Assembly: GCF_002796605.1 (NCBI RefSeq)
Contig: NZ_CP024923.1
Span: forward strand, 2,521,001-2,585,000
Direction of reading: 5' to 3'
From: Sphingomonas psychrotolerans
GTDB lineage: Bacteria; Pseudomonadota; Alphaproteobacteria; Sphingomonadales; Sphingomonadaceae
DNA length: 64,000 bases
In this document: positions 50,603-59,219 of the stretch, piece by piece
Layout of the letters: every line of letters begins with the position of its first letter
Numbering within the stretch: position 1 is the stretch's first letter
The notes under the pieces: model-generated
What the model was told of the DNA's origin: nothing
Seen by the model: only the letters and a program-made list of their open reading frames with translations
Database searches by the model: none
Position numbers and translations under genes: made by a program

Positions 50603-53239
50603 ATGCGACAGGTTCTGACGCTAATTGGCGCGATCGCCGCTATGGCTCCGACGCCCGCGGTTGCGCAGTCGTCGCCATCGGATTTCACCTCGGGGGCTCG
50701 ATATGATGCAAATCGGCAGATCTTGGGGACGATCAGTCCTGATCCGGATCGCACATGGGGGGGTGGCCTCCCGTTTCAGGCAATAAGGAACACCTACGAC
50801 ACCGGAGGTCAGCTCACCAAGGTCGAACAAGGCTCGCTCGCCACCTGGCAATCCGAAGCGATCGATCCGGCTAACTGGAGCGGATTCACCGTCTCCCGCG
50901 TGACGACTATCACCTATGATAACCAAGGCCGCAAAACCAGCGAAGCCGTCTCCAAGCCGCCATCGGCTGGTGGCGCTATCGTGAGATATACGCAGTTCAG
51001 CTACGACCCACTCGGTCGACTGGAATGTACAGCGGTTCGAATGAATCCTGCGAACTTTGGCAGCCTTGCGACGGGTGCCTGCACCCAAACAGGCGCTGGA
51101 ACCTATGGTCCAGACCGAATAACCAAGAATATCTACGACGCGGCTGGTCAGACTACGCAAATCCGAAGAGCCGTCGGGACATCGATCGAGCAAGCGTATT
51201 CCACGACTACCTATACGGCAAACGGACTACGAGAATACGTCACGGACGCCAACGGCAATAAGGCTCAGTTCATCTATGATGGGTTAGATCGCGTCAAGGA
51301 GTGGAGGCTGCCAAGCTCGACGACCGCGGGCTTAGTTTCCACCACCGACTTTGAAGCTTATCAATATGATGGCAACGGCAATCGCACCTTCATTCGGAAA
51401 CGCGACGGAAGAGGCATATCTTTCCAATATGACGGTTTGAACCGGGTCGCGTCGAAGACATACCCGTCGGGAGGGGCACGCCCGGTCTACTACGCCTACG
51501 ATTTGCGAGGTCTTCGGACAGCGGCGAGGTTTGATAGCACCACCGGCGCCGATGCTGTCGTGACCGGGTGGGACGGCTTCGGACGTGAAGTTTCTAGTAG
51601 CACGATCATGGGAGGGATCAGCCGCTCGCTGGGTTACCTCTACAACGCGGATGCGGCTCGAACGGGCCTAACCTATCCCGACGGAAAGCAGGTCCACTAC
51701 AATCGGTATGATACAAACGATTTGTATTACGCCGACATCGATGGGACGCCGCTTTTCCACACACCTGTCGACGCAACGGGCCGCATCCCCACGCTATACC
51801 GCTACGGGATTGCTTCGGGCGCCTGGAGCTTCTGGACGACGTTCGGATATGACGACGTGTCACGAATGCAGAGCTACACCCATGCCTTCGCAAGCGGCGG
51901 ATACAACGTCGCCACCTCATTCACGTTCAACCCAGACGACGAGGTTGTGACCAGAACGCGTGACAATACCACATACACCTTCAATGCGTATGTCGGCGTA
52001 GATCGTTCCTACGTCGTGAACGGCCTCAATCAGTACTCCAGTGCAGGGCCGGCGTCTTTCGCCTATGATGCGAACGGGAACCTGACTTCAGACGGGACAT
52101 TAAGTTTTGGGTATGATATCGAAAATCGTCTTATATCTGTCTCGAACGGCGCCTCGCTAACCTACGACCCGCTGGGTCGACTGTCGCAAACCTCGGGGAC
52201 ACCAGTAGGAACAACCCAGTTCTTGTACGATGGCGACGCCTTGGCGATGGAATTCGACGGATCGGGAAACATTCTCAAGCGCTACATTCATAGCGACGGT
52301 GACGACGATCCGCTCGTTCAATATAGTGGACCAACTGTAAGCGCTCCGAATTACCTATTCGGTGATCACCAAGGGTCCATCATTGCAATAACGGACGGCA
52401 ATGGCAACGTTAGCCAAGTCAATCGCTATGACGAATACGGGATACCGGGGACCGGGAACAACGGACGATTTCAGTTCACCGGGCAGGCTTGGATTCCGGA
52501 TATCGGGATGTACTACTACAAAGCTAGAATATACTCGCCCACCCTCGGCCGCTTTCTTCAGACCGATCCAACCGGTTACGAGGATCAAATGAACCTCTAC
52601 GCCTATGTAGACAACGATCCGGTCAACGGGAGGGACCCCGATGGGCAATGTGAGATTCCGACGGGTACTCACATATGCCGTAACGAGGTCGACCAGATAG
52701 ATACGATGAGTCAAGCTCGCCTTCCGATACAAACATCCGCGAGGCGGAACGGGTTTGTACCAGGATCGCAGGATGCGGAACTCAAGCACAAGGGAGAGCG
52801 CATGCTGCCGATGCCCAACGACGCCCCGCTTGAGGACGACAATATAACCGGCGCGGTGATGGGCATTGGCGGGCTCGTTAAATCCGGGATAAGCACTGCG
52901 GGAAGGGCGGCTATCCGATGGGGGCTCAGGCAGTCGGCGGTTGCATCCGCCAAAGAAATCGGAAAGTTGCTACCGAAAGGCATGACAGCCGGTAGATTTG
53001 GCACAATCGCAGGCTGGCCAAAGACTCTTGAAGCTTCAAAAGACGCCATGGCAAAAGGGGTGCGGGCGCGATGGGCCGCCGCTGGTCAGGCAGCGAGAGC
53101 CTGGAAGGCGGAAAACGTGTCGCGAGAGGCTATTCGCGCATACGCGAAGTTTTACAAGCAAGAAGCAAGGGCGAACCCTAGCAATTTTTCTGCGGTGTAC
53201 AGAGCGAAGCTGTTGTATTGGGTAACTTGGGTGTATTGA
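50603..53239 (+). CDS. Rhs/YD-repeat protein with C-terminal toxin-like tip
   Basis: The product is 878 aa from ATG 50603, with GGGGGAG at 50587-50593 and a signal peptide ending at AVAQ. Many YD repeats follow (FSYDPLGRLECTAVR, FQYDGLNRVASKTYP, FAYDANGNLTSDGTLSFGYD). The Rhs-associated core is YYYKARIYSPTLGRFLQTDP with NLYAYVDNDPVNGRDPDG. The ~190 residues after the core form a variable tip. Its last ~60 residues (SREAIRAYAKFYKQEARANP) resemble small C-terminal domains found after Rhs cores. Toxin activity is inferred from position. A candidate immunity gene follows after 2 bases. Confidence 0.88.
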   Translation: MRQVLTLIGAIAAMAPTPAVAQSSPSDFTSGARYDANRQILGTISPDPDRTWGGGLPFQAIRNTYDTGGQLTKVEQGSLATWQSEAIDPANWSGFTVSRVTTITYDNQGRKTSEAVSKPPSAGGAIVRYTQFSYDPLGRLECTAVRMNPANFGSLATGACTQTGAGTYGPDRITKNIYDAAGQTTQIRRAVGTSIEQAYSTTTYTANGLREYVTDANGNKAQFIYDGLDRVKEWRLPSSTTAGLVSTTDFEAYQYDGNGNRTFIRKRDGRGISFQYDGLNRVASKTYPSGGARPVYYAYDLRGLRTAARFDSTTGADAVVTGWDGFGREVSSSTIMGGISRSLGYLYNADAARTGLTYPDGKQVHYNRYDTNDLYYADIDGTPLFHTPVDATGRIPTLYRYGIASGAWSFWTTFGYDDVSRMQSYTHAFASGGYNVATSFTFNPDDEVVTRTRDNTTYTFNAYVGVDRSYVVNGLNQYSSAGPASFAYDANGNLTSDGTLSFGYDIENRLISVSNGASLTYDPLGRLSQTSGTPVGTTQFLYDGDALAMEFDGSGNILKRYIHSDGDDDPLVQYSGPTVSAPNYLFGDHQGSIIAITDGNGNVSQVNRYDEYGIPGTGNNGRFQFTGQAWIPDIGMYYYKARIYSPTLGRFLQTDPTGYEDQMNLYAYVDNDPVNGRDPDGQCEIPTGTHICRNEVDQIDTMSQARLPIQTSARRNGFVPGSQDAELKHKGERMLPMPNDAPLEDDNITGAVMGIGGLVKSGISTAGRAAIRWGLRQSAVASAKEIGKLLPKGMTAGRFGTIAGWPKTLEASKDAMAKGVRARWAAAGQAARAWKAENVSREAIRAYAKFYKQEARANPSNFSAVYRAKLLYWVTWVY

Positions 53240-53241
53240 AA

Positions 53242-53481
53242 ATGATCATTTCCTGTCACAAAGATAAGCTAACCGTTGTGGTAGAGCCTTGGGCAGCGGA
53301 ATTTGTTATTCGCCGTGGACAGTCAATCGATATTGTTTTTAGCGAAAACCAACATGCGGAGGAGATGGAGCTCCTCGAAGATGACACCATCACTTTGAGC
53401 GCGCCGCCAGGTGTTACCTGTGTCGCGGAAATCGATGGCGTGAACGTCTCCGGAGCATCGATGTCAAATCCATCACCTTGA
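53242..53481 (+). CDS. Candidate immunity protein for the Rhs tip
   Basis: This 79-aa acidic protein (EPWAAEFVIRRGQSIDIVFS, AEEMELLEDDTITLSAPPGV) starts at ATG 53242, two bases after the Rhs stop. Small, acidic proteins directly downstream of Rhs tips are usually the cognate immunity protein. No family is recognised. It is predicted as a beta-rich single domain. Confidence 0.65.
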   Translation: MIISCHKDKLTVVVEPWAAEFVIRRGQSIDIVFSENQHAEEMELLEDDTITLSAPPGVTCVAEIDGVNVSGASMSNPSP

Positions 53482-53674
53482 TCGTTCCTGAGTCCTGAAT
53501 GCGTATCTTTATAGTGCTGTATTGCCTCCGGCCCCATCAGAAGAGCGCCAAGCTTCCGCTGTTTTCCTCTCGCTTTGGGAAGGCGTCGTCGCCAGCGGCC
53601 AGATCGGACGTTCCAGGACGCGTCGGAATCGACGGTCTTTGTCATAAGGCGCGGGTTCGGGTCCCGATTTTTGT

Positions 53675-53696
53675 GTGGGGCCACGGCTGGGGCCAC
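53675..53696 (+). repeat. Candidate integrase arm-type sites (right end)
   Basis: GTGGGGCCAC (53675-53684) and GGGGCCAC (53689-53696) match the motifs beside the integrase at 14394-14440. They lie 55-75 bases inside the attR copy. Confidence 0.45.
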
Positions 53697-53750
53697 CGAC
53701 GCGAGAGCTGAGATATTTTCGAGTTATTTCAAACCACTAGCCATCGAGTG

Positions 53751-53764
53751 CGAGTCCTGTAAGC
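53751..53764 (+). repeat. attR core candidate (tRNA-Thr 3' end copy)
   Basis: CGAGTCCTGTAAGC equals tRNA-Thr 14269-14282 and is followed by ACCA, as the tRNA is after a 3-base gap. Upstream bases also agree (GTGCGAG here, GTTCGAG in the tRNA). Same orientation as attL, 39.5 kb away. Confidence 0.6.
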
Positions 53765-54323
53765 ACCATCCCTTTAACCCTAGAAATCCATAGCTCCCTT
53801 GTGAAAGCTCATTCGGCTCCACGGCCGCTCGGGACGTCTTTGGACAGCGAAACGTCCTGGCCCACGCGACACCGCTTCTAGGTGGAGCCCCGAGCGACGC
53901 GAGCCCCGGGTCTATGCGGTTCGACGGCGTCGCGCACTCGGCCTCGACTGCAGAGACGTAGCATTCGACCCACCGCCTATCCGCGGGAAGCTCCGCCTTG
54001 GCGGACGCTTCGCGAAGAACCGCCGCGACCCGTTCCACGTCCACCCCCCGAGACCCGCCGTAAGCGCATGACCGCGACAGGATTCAATGGCTCCGGCAGT
54101 CATCCCGGCGCGTGGCGCCACAGCGCCAACGCGCCGATGATCGGCACCAGGGAGTCACGCTCCACCCGTAAGGGGCGCGCTGCTGAAGCCGCGCGCCCTT
54201 CTTCGTCAATCAGCGGGATTTCAGATGATGGCGAAGCGGTTCGCTTCACCCGGCATCGTGGGCTTTTGGGCACAGATGAGCTTCCACGGCGACACGCGCT
54301 CAATGCACCTTGAGCGACAGGTT

Positions 54324-54614
54324 CTACAGCGCGGGCAAGACTCCCAAATCCGCATAGTTTATCGGGGAAGTTTCATTGCGCTCGGGGCTCGCCTCGGCCG
54401 TCACCGTCGGGACCCCGACTCCTGCGGCCGACGGCATTCCGGCAACGCCGGGTTTTAGCGGCTTCTCGGGCATCGGCATCGAGCTGACGTTTTCAGGCAC
54501 CACAACGATGCCATTCCGATCGCCTTCCGGCGTTCCGGTTACGAGGTTGGCCCAGACCGCCAACCCCGCAACCACGATACATAGCCCCAATGCCTTCAGA
54601 GGTCTGCGTTCCAT
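54324..54614 (-). CDS. Hypothetical small exported or membrane protein (96 aa)
   Basis: ATG 54614 has GGAG five bases upstream. The N-terminus is basic followed by ALGLCIVVAGLAVWANLVTG, a signal anchor or signal peptide, and the remainder is Pro/Val/Gly-rich (PENVSSMPMPEKPLKPGVAG) and probably extended. No family is recognised. It is 38 bases downstream of the GH16 gene on the same strand, and may be co-transcribed with it. Confidence 0.6.
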   Translation of the reverse strand: MERRPLKALGLCIVVAGLAVWANLVTGTPEGDRNGIVVVPENVSSMPMPEKPLKPGVAGMPSAAGVGVPTVTAEASPERNETSPINYADLGVLPAL

Positions 54615-54652
54615 GGCTACTCCACTTCCACAGGTCTTGTGACAAACGCAGC

Positions 54653-55837
54653 TCACGCCGCCCGGATGAACTTGACTGCACCGGCCCTTTGACACCCCGA
54701 TTGGGTGGTATTGGTCACACCAATAGCCGGGTTAGTCGTGCCGGCGTTGAAATGATGCTGTCCGATGTCGACCCAGCCCGAAGTGCCGGTAGCGAAATTG
54801 ATCGTCGTGGTGGTGGTGCCTGATGGCGCCTGGACGCGCACCTCGGCCTGGGTGTCCGCGTTGGCGTTGACCGTCTTCCAGATATAGACTCGATAGTCGC
54901 CGCTCTGATTGAACCCTGGGGCGTAAGTCGATTTCGAACCGGCCGTGCAGGAGTAGCGCTGCGGGATCAGGCCGAATCCAGCGACCGTGCTGTCCTGCCA
55001 GCCTGTGCCGCTCTCGCTATACCCATAGCGGCCGTTCATCACATATTGGTCGCGCTTGTAGAAGCGAACGTCGTCATAAAGCTGCGGCGTGCCCCCGACC
55101 GTGACCGGCGCGATATACGCGATCGCGGTAAGCCAGATGTTGATCGGGTCCTGGCGACGTGTCGTGGTCGAGTAGGCAACGGTGCAGTATTTCGTTCCGT
55201 TCAGGTAAAAATCGACCGCGCCCTCACGCCAGTCCGCACCAAAGGTGTTGAAGCCGTCCGCCGTCGAATAGGACGTGTTGAAGATCTGGCAGCGATCGTA
55301 AGAAATCGCATTGCTCCCCGCAGAGCCGTTCCACAATACTAAGCCGGTGTTGATCCGAGTCGGGCTCTGCGAGTCCATTTCAACGCTGTCGATCTCGAGG
55401 TATTTCCCCGCGGCGTAAGTATCGGTCCCATTTCCCGCCATCATCCAGAAGGAATTGTGCCAGCCCAGATTGCTCGTCGTCCGCTGCTTCACCTCGTAAT
55501 AGCCATATCCGAACGCCTGTTTGCTGACGATGCCGCCGCCGGTATATTGCTTTCCGCTGACATTTTCCTGCTTCATCAGCAGGCTGAGTTGCCCGTTGAC
55601 GATCGCGACATTGGCGGGAAGCTGGGCGCTGAGCGCCTTTACGTCGGTGCGGAAATTCCAGCGGCTGGTATCTATCGTGGTGCCGCCGAACGATTCTTCC
55701 CAGACCAGGGCATAGAGCGGCGACGGCGGATCCGCGCGCGCCGCATTAAAAGGAACGATTGTCAAAGCCGCGAGCGGCACCGCGAGCGCGCGCCGGACCG
55801 CGATGCTGCGCAAGGCAGCCCGAGTGTTGGTTTTCAT
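54653..55837 (-). CDS. Family 16 glycoside hydrolase with golvesin-like C-terminal domain
   Basis: This 394-aa protein has GAGGAGAGGA upstream and a signal peptide ending at AARA. The GH16 jelly roll carries the catalytic motif EIDSVE (E148 nucleophile, D150, E153 acid/base) preceded by YYEVKQRTT and HNSFWMM. The C-terminal ~130 residues (YRVYIWKTVNANADTQAEVR, SGWVDIGQHHF) match golvesin/xanthan-lyase carbohydrate-binding domains. GH16 enzymes cleave beta-1,3 or beta-1,4 glucans and galactans (agar, carrageenan). The nearby galactonate-type genes favour a galactan, but this is inferred. Confidence 0.88.
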   Translation of the reverse strand: MKTNTRAALRSIAVRRALAVPLAALTIVPFNAARADPPSPLYALVWEESFGGTTIDTSRWNFRTDVKALSAQLPANVAIVNGQLSLLMKQENVSGKQYTGGGIVSKQAFGYGYYEVKQRTTSNLGWHNSFWMMAGNGTDTYAAGKYLEIDSVEMDSQSPTRINTGLVLWNGSAGSNAISYDRCQIFNTSYSTADGFNTFGADWREGAVDFYLNGTKYCTVAYSTTTRRQDPINIWLTAIAYIAPVTVGGTPQLYDDVRFYKRDQYVMNGRYGYSESGTGWQDSTVAGFGLIPQRYSCTAGSKSTYAPGFNQSGDYRVYIWKTVNANADTQAEVRVQAPSGTTTTTINFATGTSGWVDIGQHHFNAGTTNPAIGVTNTTQSGCQRAGAVKFIRAA

Positions 55838-55984
55838 GCGTCCTCTCCTCTTCGCCGACGATACGATCGGGTGCCGACACCCCGTGGCAATCGAGTCCGG
55901 GCTGGCCTGGTGCCCGGCGTCTAACGCACCGTGACATCCCCCGGATGAATTCAGGTACGGCCGCCGGACCCGGCGCCGCCGGTC

Positions 55985-57163
55985 TCAGCCGAGCCTGGTC
56001 GCATTCTCCCAAAAGCTGGCATTGGGGCTCACGCCGAGCCCAGGCCCTTCCGGCAGAGCGAAATACCCCTCGCTGCATTCGAGACGTCCGGTCATCAGCT
56101 TCGCCGAATGGGGAAAGATGCTGTGCTGGAACTCGTGATACGGCAGGCTCAGCACCGTTGCCGATGCCTGCAGGCTGGCGGCGGCGAAAATCCCGGCGCC
56201 GATGGTGGCGTGCGGTATCACCTTGGCATGGTGCGCCTGAGTTAAATGGGCGATGCGCATGAACTGGGTGATGCCGGTATGCCCCATCTCCGGCTGGACG
56301 ATGGAGACGGCACGGGCCTCCAGTCGTGACCGCGCGTCGTAGACAGTGCGCCATTCCTCTCCGGCCGCGACAGGAACCTCGGCATGGGCGGCGATGTCGG
56401 CGAGTCCCGCGACGTCTTCCGTCTTGCACGGGGCTTCGAGGAAATAGATGTTGTAGGGGGCAAGCTGCCGCAGCAAGGCGACCGCCTCTGCCGGCGTATA
56501 CATCCAGTGGCAGTCCAGCATGATCGCGATGTCAGGGCCGAGCCCCGCGCGCAATGCTGCGATTTCGCGCTCCACGCCGTCATAGCTTACCGACGCGGCG
56601 ATCTTCACCGCCTGGAAGCCCTGGTCGACGAAGCTCCGCGCGAGAGCGACCTTCTCCGGGATCGTCGGCCGCGGCAGCCCCGACACATAAGCGGGAATGC
56701 GGTCGCGATGCTTTCCGCCGAGCAACTGGTGCAACGGCAAGCCCGTCAGCTTGCCCATCAGATCCCAAAGCGCGATGTCGACAGCGGCCAGCGCATCGAG
56801 CCAGAAGCCGCCCGTATAGCCCCGCACGCGCATCAGATCGTACAGATCGTCCCAGATCGCCTGCACGTCGAAGGGAGAGCGGCCCGCGATGATGGGCGCG
56901 ATAATGTCGGAAATCAGCCCGTGGATGGCGGTGGGCGCGACGAGGCCGTAAGTTTCGCCCCAGCCGACCTCGCCCGAATCCAGCGTGACACGGACCACAG
57001 CGGAACGCATCTTGACCGGGTAGATCGTGCGGTTGCCGCTGCGGACGAAATAACCGGCGCTGTTGACCGATTCGCCCGGGCCGAGCGCTCCCAGATAGGC
57101 ATCGTCTTGCGGAATCGTGACCGAGTAGATTTCGATCGAAGCGATCCGACCATCCAAAGCCAT
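55985..57163 (-). CDS. Mandelate racemase/muconate lactonizing (enolase-superfamily) enzyme
   Basis: This 392-aa protein has the N-terminal capping domain (VVRVTLDSGEVGWGETYGLV) and a barrel with GFQAVKIAASVS (catalytic Lys), metal ligands in IMLDCHWMY (Asp), YFLEAPCKTED (Glu) and AAGEEWRTVYD (Glu), and IPHATIGAGI (His). Such enzymes dehydrate aldonic or aldaric acids or isomerise anhydro-galactonate. With a 2-dehydro-3-deoxygalactonokinase in the same locus, the product may be 2-keto-3-deoxy-galactonate. It is divergent from the IclR gene. Confidence 0.88.
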   Translation of the reverse strand: MALDGRIASIEIYSVTIPQDDAYLGALGPGESVNSAGYFVRSGNRTIYPVKMRSAVVRVTLDSGEVGWGETYGLVAPTAIHGLISDIIAPIIAGRSPFDVQAIWDDLYDLMRVRGYTGGFWLDALAAVDIALWDLMGKLTGLPLHQLLGGKHRDRIPAYVSGLPRPTIPEKVALARSFVDQGFQAVKIAASVSYDGVEREIAALRAGLGPDIAIMLDCHWMYTPAEAVALLRQLAPYNIYFLEAPCKTEDVAGLADIAAHAEVPVAAGEEWRTVYDARSRLEARAVSIVQPEMGHTGITQFMRIAHLTQAHHAKVIPHATIGAGIFAAASLQASATVLSLPYHEFQHSIFPHSAKLMTGRLECSEGYFALPEGPGLGVSPNASFWENATRLG

Positions 57164-57374
57164 GCCACCCGCTCTCCCATTTCAGACCTTTGCGGCCGTT
57201 CAATGTATCACATAGCGTATATGAAGCTTTATTAGCAACACTAAATATGCCGCACCCCGTTATCGAGACGGCGCTTGCCCCGTAGCACTGGACGAAAGCC
57301 GGCAGCCGGGATAGCTGCACGTACAACCACGCGTTCGCCATGAGGCTGAACAAGCAACAGAGCGAGACTGAGCA
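57164..57374. promoter_or_regulatory. Divergent promoter region between the dehydratase-like and IclR genes
   Basis: The 211 bases hold an AT-rich core (57,200-57,250) with ATAGCGTAT, a short inverted repeat near 57,213. It is a good place for IclR-family binding. No firm operator can be assigned by eye. Confidence 0.35.
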
Positions 57375-58175
57375 ATGCGCGAGGGCGCGAGAGGAGCGAA
57401 AGCGGGGGCGCAGCCCAACCAGAGCCTGATCGACGGCATTACCGTGCTGCAAGCGCTGGCGATCTCCACCGAGCCTGTCGGATGCCGCGAGCTTGCCCGG
57501 CGCGTCGACCTCGATCCGACCAAGGTCAACCGGCTGCTCAAGACCCTGACCTATCTCGGCATCGCCCGTCAGACCAGCGACCGCAAATACCGCCCCGGGT
57601 CAGGCATGACTGTATTAGCCGCACAAAGTCTGTTCGCGTCGGGCCTGCTGCGTCGCGCCTTGCCGGCGCTCGAGGGGCTGCGTCGCTTCGGTCACACGGT
57701 TGCCATGGGCGTTCTTTGGCGCGACAACGTCAGCTACCTTTTCCACGCACCGCCCAATATGCCCGAAACCGATGCCTTGGGCCGGATCGGCCTCTACCCG
57801 GCGACGCGCGGCGGCATCGGCATGGCATTGCTGGCTGCGCTCGACGATCTCGAGGTCGAAGAAACCTATGCGGGCCATCCCATCCCGGGGTATGACGATC
57901 TCCCGCAGCTGCTTTCCGCGCTCGAAGAGGTCCGGTCTGCCGGCTATGTCCGGCTCCGCGTCAAGGACGAGCGCGAGCAACACACCGTCGCGATCACGAT
58001 CGGAACGCCCGTCTATGCCGCGATCGGCCTTTCGGGATGGATCCCGACGGTCGCCATGCCGGAGATGCTCGATGCTCTCCGCGAGGCGGCGCGCCGGATC
58101 GAGGAAAGCGGCGACGAGCGCGGCCCGCAACTGAGCCTCGCCGACCCCGCATTGGACTATCGCGTAGCTGTATGA
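57375..58175 (+). CDS. IclR-family transcriptional regulator
   Basis: This 266-aa protein has an N-terminal winged helix (SLIDGITVLQALAISTEPVG, CRELARRVDLDPTKVNRLLK). The C-terminal IclR effector domain includes ATRGGIGMALLAAL, SAGYVRLRVKDERE and YAAIGLSGWI. IclR regulators of sugar-acid pathways bind the pathway substrate or product. It lies between the divergent dehydratase-like gene and the convergent DapA-family gene, so it probably controls the whole locus. Confidence 0.92.
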   Translation: MREGARGAKAGAQPNQSLIDGITVLQALAISTEPVGCRELARRVDLDPTKVNRLLKTLTYLGIARQTSDRKYRPGSGMTVLAAQSLFASGLLRRALPALEGLRRFGHTVAMGVLWRDNVSYLFHAPPNMPETDALGRIGLYPATRGGIGMALLAALDDLEVEETYAGHPIPGYDDLPQLLSALEEVRSAGYVRLRVKDEREQHTVAITIGTPVYAAIGLSGWIPTVAMPEMLDALREAARRIEESGDERGPQLSLADPALDYRVAV

Positions 58176-58193
58176 CCGCAGACAGCGGCACAT

Positions 58194-59105
58194 CTAGGCG
58201 CCCGCCACGCTCCCGAAATACGGTTCGAGGCGCGCCAGGATCCGCGTCAGTTCGGCATGATCGCCTGGATCGAATTCAGGCCCGGGCGCGCGCGTATGGG
58301 CGTTCGCGATCAGCCCCCGGCGGCGCAACACCTCTTTGGTCAGTCGCCACCGAAACACCGCCTGCATCATGAGGATCGGCAGCACAGCTTCGTAGAGGTC
58401 GCACACCTTGCCGTGATCGCCAGTTCGATGCGCCGCCATCAGTGCGACATGAATTTCGGGAGTTTCGGCCGCAGGCATCGTGCCGATCGCGCCTCGCGCC
58501 AGCTCGTCGGTGATGTATCGTCCGCCCGCGCCGCCAAACACGCCGTCGAGGGTGGCGGGCCGATCGGCCAGCAATGCGCTGATGCGCTGCCCGCATGGCA
58601 TATTCTCTTCCTTCACCCAGCGGATCGCATCGGCCGCGACGACGATCGCGCGAAGTTGCGTGCTGGACAGGCCGAGGCCCATCGGCGCCGGCGCGTTCTG
58701 GACCATTAGCGGTAAGCCGGCGCCCTTGCCCAGCGCGGCGTAGAATTCGCCCTGCAGCGCTGGCTCGGGACCGATATGCCGTGGTGTCATGACCATCGCC
58801 GCCGCGGCCCCTGCCCGCGCTCCGGCGGCAGCGAGCTGCGTGCTTTCGACGAGGCTGCCACTGCTTGCACCCACCACGAAACGGACGCGCCCCGCCACCT
58901 GCGCGCCGACGAGGGCAATCAGATGCTCGCGTTCGTCCAGTGTCAGCAGATCATATTCACTCGCGAGGCCGGGAAACACCACGCCGTCGACTCCGCATGC
59001 GATCGCGAAGTCGACGACGTTGGCCAATCCGCGTTCATCCACGCCGCCTGAGCCGTCAAAGATGGTGGGCAGCACGGGAAAGACGCCGCCGATAGTATCA
59101 GTCAT
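58194..59105 (-). CDS. DapA-family (DHDPS/NAL) aldolase or dehydratase, atypical active site
   Basis: The product is 303 aa from ATG 59105 (MTDTIGGVFPVLPTIF). It is a TIM barrel with FPGLASEYDLLTLDEREHLI, the Schiff-base Lys in IRWVKEENMP, and GVFGGAGGRYITDEL. The usual catalytic Tyr position (YN.P) reads VQNAP, so that Tyr is missing. The DapA superfamily includes 2-keto-3-deoxy-sugar-acid aldolases and dehydratases, which fits this locus. The exact reaction is uncertain. It is followed (downstream in transcription) by the convergent IclR gene. Confidence 0.85.
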   Translation of the reverse strand: MTDTIGGVFPVLPTIFDGSGGVDERGLANVVDFAIACGVDGVVFPGLASEYDLLTLDEREHLIALVGAQVAGRVRFVVGASSGSLVESTQLAAAGARAGAAAAMVMTPRHIGPEPALQGEFYAALGKGAGLPLMVQNAPAPMGLGLSSTQLRAIVVAADAIRWVKEENMPCGQRISALLADRPATLDGVFGGAGGRYITDELARGAIGTMPAAETPEIHVALMAAHRTGDHGKVCDLYEAVLPILMMQAVFRWRLTKEVLRRRGLIANAHTRAPGPEFDPGDHAELTRILARLEPYFGSVAGA

Positions 59106-59219
59106 TCCAGTCTCCAGACGCGATCCCGGCACATGCGCGCATTCCAGCGCTCGCCGGTGGATAAAAGGTGGGGACCGAAGGGCGTCCTCCGGTCCCGGTT
59201 GTTCCGACGGGTGCGGCCT

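Larger units (their letters stand above)
53482..54323. other. Island right end and 840 bases without a clear gene
   Basis: This stretch holds the candidate arm-type sites and attR. A minus-strand frame, 53724-54044 (VAAVLREASAKAELPADRRW), is open across the att copy but has a GTG start with no ribosome site, and I do not accept it as a gene. The other frames are GC-rich shadows. Confidence 0.45.

Noticed and set aside
53650..53670. GGTTCGGGTCCCG resembling a tRNA T-arm near the island right end
   Set aside because: No cloverleaf can be drawn around it and the other att copy matches tRNA-Thr much better.
53724..54044. Minus-strand frame crossing the attR copy
   Set aside because: The start is GTG without a ribosome site, and the N-terminal pattern is too weak to call a phosphatase remnant.
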